From DASUPK01 sp036505735 (GTDB lineage: Bacteria; Actinomycetota; Thermoleophilia; Solirubrobacterales; 70-9), in assembly GCA_036505735.1 (NCBI GenBank), contig DASXSZ010000053.1, forward strand, positions 1 to 33,784: DNA of 33,784 nt, in the 5' to 3' direction. The notes under the pieces were generated by a model. That model saw only the letters and a program-made list of their open reading frames with translations, had not been told where the DNA came from and made no database searches. Positions 1-7,956 of the stretch are shown here, one piece after another; within the stretch, counting starts at the first letter, position 1, and every line of letters begins with the position of its first letter. The position numbers were made by a program, and so were the translations under genes.

Positions 1-1424
1 CCGGTCAGGATCATCACGAGGCGATCGATCCCGAGGCCTGCCCCGCCGGTCGGGGGCATCCCCTGCTCGAGCGATTCGACGAAGGTCTCATCGTACGGCT
101 GGGTCTCCTCGTCGCCCCTGGCCGTTTCCTCCGCCTGCGCCTCGAAGCGCATTCGCTGCTCGTCGGGGTCGTTCAGCTCGGTGAAGGCGTTGGAGATCTC
201 GATCCCGCCCACGAAAGCCTCCCAGCGCTCCACCAGCCCTTGCTCGCTTCGGTGGCGCTTGGCGAAGGGCGAAAGCTCGACGGGGTAGTCGACGACGAAG
301 GTCGGCTGGATCAGCGTCGGCTCGACCTCCTTGGAGAGCAGGCCATCGACGAGCTTTCCCCAGCCCTCCTCCGGATCGGGCTTCGTCCCCATCGCCTCGG
401 CGAGCTGTTCGCGCGAGGGGTGCTGGAGAACGTCGATCCCGGTTCGCTCTCTGATCGCCTCACGCAGCGTCACCCGGCGCCAGGGCGGGGCCAGGTCGAT
501 CGTCTCCCCCTCGCGCTCGATCCTTGTCGTCCCCAGGACCTCCTGGGCCACGGCGGAGACCAGTCCCTCCAGCTCGTTCGCGACGTCGTTGTAGTCGGCG
601 TAGGCCTCATACCACTCGAGCATCGTGAACTCGGGGTTGTGCTTGTGGGAGATCCCCTCGTTACGAAAGTCCTTGCCGAGCTCGTAGACCTTCTCGATCC
701 CGCCGACGATCAGGCGCTTCAGGTAGAGCTCCGTCGCGATCCGCAGATAGAGGTCGCGATTGAGCGCGTTGTGGTGTGTGGTGAAGGGCCGGGCCAGCGC
801 CCCTCCGTACAGCGGTTGGAGGACCGGAGTCTCGACCTCCACGAAGTCACGCGAATCGAACCAGCGGCGGACCTCGGCGATCGTGCGGGCCCGCTTCAGG
901 AAGAGCTCGCGGGTCTCCTCGTTCGCCATCAGGTCGAGCTCCCGCCGCCGGTAGCGGGTCTCAACGTCCTCGAGGCCGTGGAATTTCTCGGGCGGCGGCC
1001 GAAGGCTCTTGGAGAGCAGCTCCCACGCGTCGGCTCGGACCGAGAGCTCGCCGCGCTTGGAGGCGAAGACCGTCCCCTCGATCCCGACGATGTCCCCGAT
1101 GTCGAGGGAAAGCAGGCCCTCGTAGGCGTCGCCGAGCTCGTCGACTCTCGCCTGCACCTGGATCTGGCCGGTGCCGTCCTTCAGGTCCAGGAAGGAGGCC
1201 TTGCCGTGCCCGCGCCGCGCCGTCAGCCGGCCGGCGATCCGATAGCGGTCGCTGGTCTCCTCGCCCGCCTCGATCCCCTCGTGCGACTTACGGACCGCCG
1301 CGATCTCGGTCCGGGCGGGGAAGCCGTGGGGGAACGGCTCAATCCCCGCTTCGCGCAGGCGCTCAAGCTTCGCCCGCCGGTCGGCGAGTAGCTCGGATGG
1401 GGCGCGCTCTGGCTCCTCGTTCAC
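1..1424 (-). CDS. lysS: Lysyl-tRNA synthetase, class II (C-terminus cut by window edge)
   Basis: Charges tRNA-Lys with lysine in the cytoplasm. The minus-strand frame is open from a GTG at 1424-1422 to the left edge, about 474 codons, so only the last few tens of residues (class II motif 3 end) are missing. Visible are an N-terminal OB-fold anticodon-binding part (about residues 50-150, with GKASFLDLKDGTGQIQ), then the class II core with motif 2 (FRNEGISHKHNPEFTMLEWY) and a C-terminal stretch GGIEISNAFTELNDP near the amino-acid site; the last residues before the edge read GAGLGIDRLVMILTG, part of motif 3. The start lies 22 nt after the greA stop, so it is probably co-transcribed with greA, as in many actinobacteria. 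No strong Shine-Dalgarno precedes the GTG. Identity is secure; the exact start is less so. Confidence 0.95.
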   Translation of the reverse strand, partial: MNEEPERAPSELLADRRAKLERLREAGIEPFPHGFPARTEIAAVRKSHEGIEAGEETSDRYRIAGRLTARRGHGKASFLDLKDGTGQIQVQARVDELGDAYEGLLSLDIGDIVGIEGTVFASKRGELSVRADAWELLSKSLRPPPEKFHGLEDVETRYRRRELDLMANEETRELFLKRARTIAEVRRWFDSRDFVEVETPVLQPLYGGALARPFTTHHNALNRDLYLRIATELYLKRLIVGGIEKVYELGKDFRNEGISHKHNPEFTMLEWYEAYADYNDVANELEGLVSAVAQEVLGTTRIEREGETIDLAPPWRRVTLREAIRERTGIDVLQHPSREQLAEAMGTKPDPEEGWGKLVDGLLSKEVEPTLIQPTFVVDYPVELSPFAKRHRSEQGLVERWEAFVGGIEISNAFTELNDPDEQRMRFEAQAEETARGDEETQPYDETFVESLEQGMPPTGGAGLGIDRLVMILT

Positions 1425-1446
1425 GACGGGGAGCCTATTGCGCGAC

Positions 1447-1926
1447 CTACGCGGCTTCGATCTTGGTGACCTTGAGCTTCTTCTTTGGTCCGCGCGGCGT
1501 CTCCACCGTCACGACGTCGTTCTTCTTGCTCCCGATCAGCGCCTTGCCGATCGGCGACTCGTTCGAAAGCTTGTGCTCGGTCGGGTCTGCCTCGGCGGAG
1601 CCGACGATCTGGAACTTCTGGGACTTGCCGGACTTCTGGTCCTTTACGTGGACCACCGCGCCGACGCCGACGCTCTCCGTGTCGAGGTGCTTGTTGTCGA
1701 TGACGGCCGCTCTGCGCAGCCTGTCCTGGAGCGAGGCGATCCGCTGCTCGAGCATCGCCTGCTCGTTCTTAGCGTCGTCGTACTCGGAGTTCTCCGCGAT
1801 GTCCCCGAACTCTCGCGCCGCCTTGATCCGGTCTGCGACCTCGCGGCGCTTGTCGCTCTCGAGGTAGGTGAGCTCCTCCTTGAGCTTCTCGAGCCCCTCT
1901 GGGGTGATCAGTGTCTCGCGTGCCAA
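1447..1926 (-). CDS. greA: Transcription elongation factor GreA
   Basis: Rescues backtracked RNA polymerase by stimulating transcript cleavage through the secondary channel. It has 159 residues, the normal length. The N-terminal half is the antiparallel coiled coil, with the acidic tip in REFGDIAENSEYDDAK (about residues 39-54); D and E here are the residues that position Mg2+ in the family. The C-terminal FKBP-like part holds SPIGKALIGSKKNDVV. The start is a TTG at 1926-1924, chosen because GGAG lies 6-7 nt upstream and the translation opens with the typical ITPEGLEKLKEEL. It lies directly upstream of lysS. A promoter-like pair lies at 2044-2072. Confidence 0.95.
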   Translation of the reverse strand: MARETLITPEGLEKLKEELTYLESDKRREVADRIKAAREFGDIAENSEYDDAKNEQAMLEQRIASLQDRLRRAAVIDNKHLDTESVGVGAVVHVKDQKSGKSQKFQIVGSAEADPTEHKLSNESPIGKALIGSKKNDVVTVETPRGPKKKLKVTKIEAA

Positions 1927-2043
1927 CTCTCCTCGATTCCTTCTTTTCTGTGGTTTACACGCCGTGAGAAAGCCCTGCTATACGGCGAAAAATGAGCCCG
2001 CACCGACGCGATGGGAGCGACGACGGTCCGGGCGAGGCGCGAC

Positions 2044-2072
2044 AGTATAGCGCCGGCGTCGAGGGTGGTCGA
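2044..2072 (-). promoter_or_regulatory. Candidate sigma70-type promoter for greA-lysS
   Basis: Read on the minus strand, TCGACC (2072-2067) and TATACT (2049-2044) are separated by exactly 17 nt, giving 4/6 and 5/6 matches to the housekeeping consensus. It sits just after the stop of the upstream hydrolase gene (2082) and would give a leader of about 110 nt before greA. That leader contains a small inverted repeat (1960-1965 with 1982-1987). Seen by eye only. Confidence 0.45.
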
Positions 2073-2081
2073 GGGCGTCGC

Positions 2082-2948
2082 TCAGGCGGGCAGGGCCGCC
2101 CGGACGGCCTCCGCCACGCGAGCGGGATCCTCGATCTGCGGGTAATGGCCGAGGTCGTAGTAGCGGGTCAGCGGAGCAGCGGGCCTCAGCTCGAGCACCG
2201 CGTCCAGAACGCGCTCCGTGGCGACCGGGTCGAGCATTCCCCACGCGATTGACACGGGCTTCGGGAAGTCCCGGATGGCACCGTGCCAGCGCTCGGCGTG
2301 GCGGAAGCGCTCCTCCATGTAGCGGATCGTCTTGTGGTTCAGCGTCCGGCCACCTCCGGCGCAGATCAGCGCCCACTGGTCCTCGGCCTCCTCGTCCGTG
2401 AGCGGGTGGCCCTGGGAGAAGATGGAGCCGAACTGCTGGCGGAAGAAGCGCTCGCTCGAGATCCGCGAGAGGAGTGGGCCGAGCGGCCCGCGCAGGATGC
2501 GCTGACCGAGCGTGGGGGTCGCAGCTTCCTGCACCATCGATCCGTTCAGCAGGAGCACGCCGGTGAGCTCCATCTCGAGAGAGCCGTCCAGGTCGCGGGC
2601 CATCAGCTCGTTCGCCACCGAGGTCCCCATGTCGTGGCCGACCAGGAAGACCGGCCTGGAATCGCCGCAACGGCGCACGAGCTCCTCGACCAGATCCGCC
2701 TGCCAGTGCAGCGTGTAGGCGTGGTCGCGCGGCTTCTCGGAGAGCCCGAAGCCGAGGAAGTCCGGTGCGAGCGCGGCGGGCTCCGTCTCGAGATCGAGCA
2801 GCGGCCGCCAGTCGTACGAGCTCGACGGGAAACCGTGCAGGAAGACGATCAGCGGGCCGTTGCCGCCACGCTCGAAGAGGTGGATGCGGCGGCCCCTGAA
2901 CTCCTCGTCCCTGCCGCGCTCACGCCAGGCGGCCACGCGGGACGTCAT
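2082..2948 (-). CDS. Alpha/beta hydrolase, haloalkane dehalogenase/epoxide hydrolase-like
   Basis: A 288-residue cytoplasmic alpha/beta hydrolase. HGFPSSSYDW (about 39-48) supplies the oxyanion-hole loop, and GHDMGTS (about 104-110) is the nucleophile elbow with Asp rather than Ser, which in this superfamily points to haloalkane dehalogenases and epoxide hydrolases. The late GMLDP and DLGHYPQIE carry the expected acid and catalytic His. The residue after the nucleophile is Met, not the Trp that haloalkane dehalogenases use for halide binding, so dehalogenase activity should not be assumed. The start ATG lies 13 nt after the dus stop, suggesting it ends the folK-coaX-dus transcript. Substrate unknown. 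Confidence 0.8.
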   Translation of the reverse strand: MTSRVAAWRERGRDEEFRGRRIHLFERGGNGPLIVFLHGFPSSSYDWRPLLDLETEPAALAPDFLGFGLSEKPRDHAYTLHWQADLVEELVRRCGDSRPVFLVGHDMGTSVANELMARDLDGSLEMELTGVLLLNGSMVQEAATPTLGQRILRGPLGPLLSRISSERFFRQQFGSIFSQGHPLTDEEAEDQWALICAGGGRTLNHKTIRYMEERFRHAERWHGAIRDFPKPVSIAWGMLDPVATERVLDAVLELRPAAPLTRYYDLGHYPQIEDPARVAEAVRAALPA

Positions 2949-2961
2949 GCTCGTCGCGGCC

Positions 2962-3951
2962 TCAGGCCGCGGCCGCCGCGGGCTCGGCGAGCTCGGTGAT
3001 CAGTCCGCGCGCCACGTCGAGCTCGTCGGTGGCCTCCAGGACCGCGCCGGTGGACCGCTCCGCGCCCAGCCGCTCCAGGTACCAGGGATAGAACTTGCGC
3101 AGGTAGCGCGCCGCGCGATCCGCGCCGAGGTGCTCCTCCGCCCGGTCGATCACCCAGAGCAGCTCCGCGACCACCTCCTCGCGATCCGGCTGCGCCCGGC
3201 GGCGCCCGGTGAGCTCCTCGAAGATCCACGGGTTTCCGAGGGATCCGCGGGCGATCATCACGGCGTCGGCGCCCGAGGCCTCATAGGCGTCGCGGGCGGC
3301 CGCTGCCGTGTCGAGTCCGCCCGAGATGATCACCGGGACGTCGGTCCGCTCGACGAGCTCGCGGGCGAGCGCGTAATCGGGCTCGCCCTTGTGCTGGGTG
3401 GCCGCCGAGCGTGGATGGAATCCGATCCCGGCCACGCCGCCCTCGTCGGCGAGGCGCAGGGCGAGCTCGAACCCCTCACGCCCGCCCGGCGCGAGTCCCG
3501 AGCGGAGCTTGACCGTCACCGGCCGCCCGCCGCCCTCTCGCGCCGCCGAGGCGATCCGCACCGCAAGCTCGGGGTCGGAGAGGAGCGCGGCGCCCGCGCC
3601 GGTCCTGCAGACCTTCCGGACCGGGCAACCCATGTTGATATCGATCAGATCGGCCCCGGCGTCGGCGACGATCGCCGCCGCCGATCGCATCACTTCCGGA
3701 TCCTGGCCGAAGAGCTGGACCGATACGGGGTGCTCGTCCGGGTGGAGCCGGAGCAGCTCCTCCAGGGTGCGCTCGTTGCGATAGTGGAGGCCGAAGCTCG
3801 AGACCATTTCGGAGACGGCCAGGCCGGCACCGTGGCGGCGGGCCTGCAGGCGCACGAACCAGTTCCCGATCCCGGCCAGGGGGGCCAGCAGGACCCGGTT
3901 GGCGATCTCTACGTCGCCGATGCGGAACGCGGATGTGAGCGAGGGTTGCAT
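2962..3951 (-). CDS. dusB: tRNA-dihydrouridine synthase (DusB-like)
   Basis: FMN enzyme that reduces uridines to dihydrouridine in tRNA, 329 residues. The TIM-barrel signature is clear: LLAPLAGIGN (about 21-30), DINMGCPVRKV with the catalytic-type Cys109, VTVKLRSG, VIISGG, and the phosphate-binding end GADAVMIARGSLGNPWIF. A short helical C-terminal domain follows and ends in an Ala-rich tail. The start ATG at 3951 lies 3 nt beyond the coaX stop (TAA at 3957-3955), so translation is probably coupled. In many actinobacteria dus sits in this same coaX/lysS neighbourhood. Assignment to the DusB branch rather than another Dus is from general resemblance. Confidence 0.9.
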   Translation of the reverse strand: MQPSLTSAFRIGDVEIANRVLLAPLAGIGNWFVRLQARRHGAGLAVSEMVSSFGLHYRNERTLEELLRLHPDEHPVSVQLFGQDPEVMRSAAAIVADAGADLIDINMGCPVRKVCRTGAGAALLSDPELAVRIASAAREGGGRPVTVKLRSGLAPGGREGFELALRLADEGGVAGIGFHPRSAATQHKGEPDYALARELVERTDVPVIISGGLDTAAAARDAYEASGADAVMIARGSLGNPWIFEELTGRRRAQPDREEVVAELLWVIDRAEEHLGADRAARYLRKFYPWYLERLGAERSTGAVLEATDELDVARGLITELAEPAAAAA

Positions 3952-3954
3952 CGC

Positions 3955-4719
3955 TTAAGTGTTGCGCTCGTAGATCAGCTGCAGGCCGCGCAGGGTGAGC
4001 AGTTCGTCGACCTCGTCGATGGTCTCGCAGTGCGGGACGATCGTGTGGGCCAGGCCGCCCGTGGCGATGAACGTCGCCTTCTCGCCGAGCGCGGCCGCCA
4101 GCCGGCGGTCGATGCCGTCGACCAGCCCGGCGAACCCGTAGGCGAAACCGGCCTGGATCGCGGCCTGGGTGTGCTTGCCGATCGGGCCCTTCGGGGCGGA
4201 GAGGTCGATCCGAGGCAGCTTCGCGGCGCGGGCCGTGAGCGCCTGCATCGAGATCTCGATGCCCGGCCCGATCACGCCGCCCAGGTACTCCCCGGCGCCG
4301 GAGACGACGTCGAAGTTGGTCGAGGTGCCGAAGTCGACCGCGACGCACGCCCCCTTCACCTTGGTGTGGGCGGCGACCGCGTTGACCAGCCGGTCCGCGC
4401 CGAGCTCGTGCGGGTTGTCGACCAGGATCGGCATGCCCGTCTTCAGGCTGGGGCCGACGATCAGGCAGGGCTTCCCCATGTGGCGCTCGGTGAACTCCTC
4501 GTAGGCGGGACCCAGCTGCGGGACGACGGTGGAGACGATCGCCCCGTCGAGCGATCCGAAGGTCAGCCCGTCCAGGTCCAGCAGGTTGGAAACCGTCGCC
4601 GCGAGCTCATCCGCGGTCGCGGACGGCGCCGTCCCGAGCCGCCAGTCGCGTGCGAGGTCGGCTCCGTCGAAGGTGCCGAGGTGCGTCTGCGTGTTGCCCA
4701 CGTCGACCGCCAGCAGCAT
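3955..4719 (-). CDS. coaX: Type III pantothenate kinase
   Basis: Phosphorylates pantothenate in the first step of CoA synthesis; the type III enzyme belongs to the ASKHA fold and is not feedback-inhibited by CoA. Its 254 residues match the family length. DVGNTQTHLG at the N-terminus is the phosphate-1 motif, GADRLVNAVAAH (about 106-117) is the pantothenate-site stretch, VDFGTSTNFDVV carries the second Asp, and GGVIGPGIEIS follows. The start is ATG at 4719. It is followed almost without gap by dus. The 119 nt between it and folK contain only a small inverted repeat (4798-4804 with 4813-4819). Confidence 0.95.
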   Translation of the reverse strand: MLLAVDVGNTQTHLGTFDGADLARDWRLGTAPSATADELAATVSNLLDLDGLTFGSLDGAIVSTVVPQLGPAYEEFTERHMGKPCLIVGPSLKTGMPILVDNPHELGADRLVNAVAAHTKVKGACVAVDFGTSTNFDVVSGAGEYLGGVIGPGIEISMQALTARAAKLPRIDLSAPKGPIGKHTQAAIQAGFAYGFAGLVDGIDRRLAAALGEKATFIATGGLAHTIVPHCETIDEVDELLTLRGLQLIYERNT

Positions 4720-4797
4720 GCGCGGGATTATCCAGACCGCAACAGGATGGACGGCAATGGGGGAGGCAAAGCTCTCGGGGCGAACGCCGCCGGTCTT

Positions 4798-4819
4798 CCC
4801 GGCCGAGTGGCTGGCCGGG
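4798..4819 (-). other. Inverted repeat between folK and coaX
   Basis: Seven-base arms (4798-4804 and 4813-4819) are perfectly complementary around an 8-nt loop. There is no T-run after it on the minus strand, so it is not a convincing intrinsic terminator. It could weakly separate folK from coaX or mean nothing in such GC-rich DNA. Confidence 0.25.
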
Positions 4820-4838
4820 ATTCGGAGCTGAACCTCGC

Positions 4839-5357
4839 CTAACCGGGCAGCGAGCCGACGCGGGTCACCCGCTGGCCAGGGCCGAGTGCCTCGAGCGCCG
4901 ACTCGAGCTCGGTGCTGTCGGGCAGGCGCAGCCCCGCATCGAGCTCGAGCAGAGGAGCGAGCACGAAGCGGCGCGAGGAGACCTCGGGGTGCGGGAGCAC
5001 CAGCCGTTCGCTGCTCATCTCCAGGTCACCGAGCAGCAGCAGATCGATGTCGATCGGGCGTGGACCGTGACGCGGCCCGCCGAAGGCACGGCCGTGCTCG
5101 GCCTCGATCGCCTTGCAGAGATCGAGCAGCTCCTCCGGCCCCAGCGAAGTCCTGACCCGGACCGCCGCGTTCAGGAAGTCGGGCTGGTCCAGGATCTCCC
5201 CCACCGGCTCCGTCTCGTACACCGAGGACGCGGCCTCGACCGCAATGCCGTGCTCTCGCAGGTCCTCGATCGCCCGGCGCAAGTGCGCCTCGCGGTCGCC
5301 GACGTTCGACCCGAGCCCGAGATACCCGACGCGCTCCGGCCCGCCGCCCTCGCTCAG
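4839..5357 (-). CDS. folK: 2-amino-4-hydroxy-6-hydroxymethyldihydropteridine pyrophosphokinase
   Basis: Transfers pyrophosphate from ATP to the pterin alcohol, just before the FolP step in folate synthesis. LGLGSNVGDR near the N-terminus, the EVEP-type loop region VYETEPVG, and GPRPIDIDLLLLGD with its two Mg-binding Asp are all present. The open frame extends to an ATG at 5483, but that adds 42 non-homologous residues inside folB. Between that ATG and the conserved LGLGSN there is no ATG, GTG or TTG. The best placed start is a CTG at 5357-5355 that overlaps the folB stop as CTGA, with AGGAGG ending 4 nt upstream. That gives 172 residues, the usual size. The identity is firm; the CTG start is an inference. 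Confidence 0.9.
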   Translation of the reverse strand: MSEGGGPERVGYLGLGSNVGDREAHLRRAIEDLREHGIAVEAASSVYETEPVGEILDQPDFLNAAVRVRTSLGPEELLDLCKAIEAEHGRAFGGPRHGPRPIDIDLLLLGDLEMSSERLVLPHPEVSSRRFVLAPLLELDAGLRLPDSTELESALEALGPGQRVTRVGSLPG

Positions 5358-5776
5358 ACGCCCTCCTCGTCGTCGGGCTCGCGGTCGAGAGACCGCTCCA
5401 GGGTCACCTCGACCCCCGCCTCCTGCACCGGATAGGGCACCGGCGGCTCGGGCTTGGCCGCGCGCACCCTGACGGACTCGCAATCGAAGCGCTCCATCAG
5501 CCGGCCGGCAACCATCTGGCAGAGCCGCTCGAGGGTCCGGTAGCTCTCCTCGGTCGCGGCGAGGGCGACGATGTCGCAGACCTCCGAGTAGTCGACCGTA
5601 TCCTCGATGCGATCGGTGAGCACCGCGTCGCAGTCCGGGACGTCGAAGGTGAGATCGAAGTCAAGGCGCTGACCGACCTCCTGCTCGGCATCGGTCACGC
5701 CATGGTGCGTATATATGGAGAGGCCGCGGATCTCGACCTCGACCGAGGGCTGAGGTGCCCCCTCATGCTCGTCCAC
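5354..5776 (-). CDS. folB: Dihydroneopterin aldolase
   Basis: Cleaves 7,8-dihydroneopterin to 6-hydroxymethyl-dihydropterin and glycolaldehyde. The 140-residue protein shows YTHHGVTDAEQEVGQRLDFD with the substrate-contacting Glu, then DTVDYSEVCD, TLERLCQMVAGRLM, and the catalytic Lys region AKPEPPV. The start is GTG at 5776. Its stop overlaps the proposed folK start by 4 nt. Unusually, the gene upstream is not folP but an oppositely oriented hydrolase (5834-6769). The first 10 residues and an acidic C-terminal tail extend slightly beyond the core. Confidence 0.95.
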   Translation of the reverse strand: MDEHEGAPQPSVEVEIRGLSIYTHHGVTDAEQEVGQRLDFDLTFDVPDCDAVLTDRIEDTVDYSEVCDIVALAATEESYRTLERLCQMVAGRLMERFDCESVRVRAAKPEPPVPYPVQEAGVEVTLERSLDREPDDEEGV

Positions 5777-5833
5777 GGCTCCAAGCTACTCCCCTCGACG
5801 AGGGCGCTCCCTCTTCCTGCTAGGACTTCACGG

Positions 5834-6769
5834 GTGAGCCCGTCGCTGCAGACGAGCACGCTCGGCCAGGGAGAGCTCGCGGTCGAGGTCTCCCACGGCT
5901 TCGCCGATCTCGCTTCGTGCCGGCTGCACTACGTCAGCCGCGGTGAGGGCGAGCCGATCCTCTGCCTGCACGGCTTTCCGCAGTTCTGGTTCCTCTGGAG
6001 GCGTCAGCTCGCGGACCTGGGCAACGATCACGCCGTCTTCGCCCCCGACATGCGGGGCTACAACCTCTCCTGCAAGCCGGAGGATCCCGAGGCCTACCGG
6101 ATGCGTCATCTGCTGCAGGACGTCGGGGGACTGATCGACGAGCTCGGCCTGGCCCCGCTGACGCTGGTGGGCCACGACTGGGGCGGGATCGTGGCCTGGG
6201 CCTTCGCTCTCAAGTACCCGGAGCTGCTGGAGCGGCTCGTGATCATCGACGGGCCCCCTCCGTTCACCTGGAACCGCGACCTTCGCGAGAGCCCCAAGCA
6301 GCGCGATGCCGTCAACTACATGCTCGAGTTCTCCAAGCCGTCCCCGGAGCCCGAGGAGATGCTGGCGGCGAACGACTTCTCGCTGATGGACGACCTGATG
6401 GTCCGGATCGGCGGTCACGGCGCGCAGCTATCGGCTGCCGAGCGGGCCGCCTACCACGAGGCCTGGGCTAAGCCGGGGGCGCTGCGCGGCGGGCTTAACT
6501 ATTACCGCGCCGCCCGCATGGGCGAACAGGTTGCCGCCGGCGGGGTGCCCGAGGAGTACGCGAGCAAGATCACCTCGCAGACGGTCGAGGTCCCCACCCT
6601 GGTGATCTGGGGCGCGAACGACGCGGCGCTGCTGCCGTCCCTGACCCGGGGGCTGAGCGAGTGGGTGCCTCGGCTGCGGGTGGAGGTCGTCCCCGGCGCC
6701 GGGCATTGGGTGCCCTATGAGCGCCCGGACGTGGTCAATTCGCTGATTCGCGAATTCGTCCCCCATTAA
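5834..6769 (+). CDS. Alpha/beta hydrolase, epoxide hydrolase-like
   Basis: A 311-residue soluble alpha/beta hydrolase. HGFPQFWFLWRRQL is the oxyanion-hole loop of epoxide hydrolases and fluoroacetate dehalogenases, GHDWGG carries the Asp nucleophile, and the C-terminus has VIWGAND (acid) and GAGHWVPYERP (His). The frame is open from 5702, but GTG at 5834 is preferred: AGGA lies 8 nt upstream, and an upstream start would run antisense into the start of folB. It is divergent from folB (57 nt gap) and convergent with folP, whose 3' end it overlaps by 35 nt. It interrupts what is usually a continuous folP-folB-folK block, so it looks like an insertion. Substrate unknown. Confidence 0.85.
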   Translation: MSPSLQTSTLGQGELAVEVSHGFADLASCRLHYVSRGEGEPILCLHGFPQFWFLWRRQLADLGNDHAVFAPDMRGYNLSCKPEDPEAYRMRHLLQDVGGLIDELGLAPLTLVGHDWGGIVAWAFALKYPELLERLVIIDGPPPFTWNRDLRESPKQRDAVNYMLEFSKPSPEPEEMLAANDFSLMDDLMVRIGGHGAQLSAAERAAYHEAWAKPGALRGGLNYYRAARMGEQVAAGGVPEEYASKITSQTVEVPTLVIWGANDAALLPSLTRGLSEWVPRLRVEVVPGAGHWVPYERPDVVNSLIREFVPH

Positions 6770-7583
6770 TCGGGTGGCTCCTTGCGGAGCCTCCTCGCAT
6801 CACCGCCTCAGCGATCATCAGCGCCTGACGCATGGGCCCGACGTCGTGGACCCGGAGCATGCGCGCGCCATTCGCGCAGGCGATCACGTTTGAGGCGATC
6901 GTGCCCCCGATCCGCTCATCTACCTCCGTGCCGGTGAGCTTGCCGATGAAGCTCTTGCGAGAGGAGCCGAAGACGATCGGGCGACCGAGCTCCCGCAGCT
7001 CCCCCAGCCGGCGGTGCAGCGCGAGGTTATGCTCCACCGTCTTGCCGAAGCCGATGCCCGGATCGATCCAGATCCGGCTCTCGTCCACTCCCTCCGAGAC
7101 CGCGAACTCGATCCGTCCGGCGAGGAAGGACTTGACGTCATCCACCACGTCGTCGTAGGCCGGGTTTTCCTGCATCGTTCGCGGCTCGCCGAGCATGTGC
7201 ATCACCACCACCTCGCATCCGCGGTCGGCGCAGAGCGCGGCCAGCTCCGGCTCGGCCCGCAGGGCGGTGACGTCATTGACCATCGCGGCGCCGGCGTCGA
7301 GCGCCGCCTCCGCCACCGCGACCTTGGAGGTGTCGATCGAGACGGAATACCCGCGCGAAGCCAGGGTGCGGACCACCGGGTCGGTCCTCCGCAGCTCCTC
7401 CTCGGCCGGAACCGCTTCCGCGCCTGGCCGAGTGGACTCTCCCCCGATATCAATCACGTCAGCTCCTTCCCCAGCGAGCTCTTCCCCGTGTGCGATCGCG
7501 CGCTCGGGGTCGAGGAAGGCGCCCCCGTCCGAGAACGAGTCGGGGGTCACGTTGACGATCCCCATGATTTTTGCCGGCTCCAT
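6735..7583 (-). CDS. folP: Dihydropteroate synthase
   Basis: Condenses p-aminobenzoate with the pterin pyrophosphate made by FolK; the sulfonamide target. The frame is open to 7670, but ATG at 7583 is chosen because it puts the hallmark IMGIVNVTPDSFSDGG at residues 6-21. Further motifs are DIGGESTRPGA, VSIDTSK, VNDVTA, VVVMHMLGEPRTMQ, DPGIGFGKTVEHN, GSSRKSFIG and a terminal RVHDVGP. It has 282 residues; the last roughly 20 (after EAVMRGG) go past the usual end and overlap the opposing hydrolase gene. The start lies 8 nt after the lipoprotein stop. Confidence 0.95.
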   Translation of the reverse strand: MEPAKIMGIVNVTPDSFSDGGAFLDPERAIAHGEELAGEGADVIDIGGESTRPGAEAVPAEEELRRTDPVVRTLASRGYSVSIDTSKVAVAEAALDAGAAMVNDVTALRAEPELAALCADRGCEVVVMHMLGEPRTMQENPAYDDVVDDVKSFLAGRIEFAVSEGVDESRIWIDPGIGFGKTVEHNLALHRRLGELRELGRPIVFGSSRKSFIGKLTGTEVDERIGGTIASNVIACANGARMLRVHDVGPMRQALMIAEAVMRGGSARSHPINGGRIRESAN

Positions 7584-7591
7584 GTCGGTCC

Positions 7592-7921
7592 CTACTGAGC
7601 GCGGATCAGCTGGCCGTCGGGCGTCAGCTCGACGAAGTGGTGCGCCTGGCCCGAGCGGTAGCTCTGACACTGGTTCGCGGGCTGGTCGTCGACGGACTGG
7701 CGCGGGTCATGCGCGATATCGGCCACCCAGTCGGAGAGGCCGGGCAGGCCCTCGGAGATGCAGGGCCCAGCGCTCAGGTCGGGGCCGGACGCGCTGGCCT
7801 GCTTGTAGGCCTGCTTGGCGGCGGCGGTCGCCTGGTCCTTCTCGCTCTGGCTCGCCCCAGACCCACCGCCACAACCGGCAATGAAGGCAGCCAAGACGAC
7901 AGCCATCGCGACGAACCTCAT
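7592..7921 (-). CDS. Small predicted lipoprotein
   Basis: A 109-residue protein not recognised by family. The start ATG at 7921 is chosen because it opens a typical lipoprotein signal: MRFVAMAVVLAAF then IAGC, a lipobox with the lipidated Cys at about residue 17, followed by a flexible GGGSGASQ linker. The mature part is hydrophilic, with an Ala/Lys/Gln helix (about 26-43) and two further Cys (in GPCISEG and NQCQSY) that could form a disulphide outside the membrane. It lies just upstream of folP, in a place where actinobacteria often carry folE; it does not resemble FolE. Function unknown. Confidence 0.65.
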   Translation of the reverse strand: MRFVAMAVVLAAFIAGCGGGSGASQSEKDQATAAAKQAYKQASASGPDLSAGPCISEGLPGLSDWVADIAHDPRQSVDDQPANQCQSYRSGQAHHFVELTPDGQLIRAQ

Positions 7922-7956
7922 AGCCGAAGTATCCCGAGCGCGCCTTCCGCGGGTGG

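Noticed and set aside
240..1391. 383-residue plus-strand open frame
   Set aside because: Antisense to lysS, whose class II motifs are clear on the minus strand.
2860..4842. 660-residue plus-strand open frame
   Set aside because: Antisense to dus and coaX, which have clear family motifs; composition is typical of a shadow frame.
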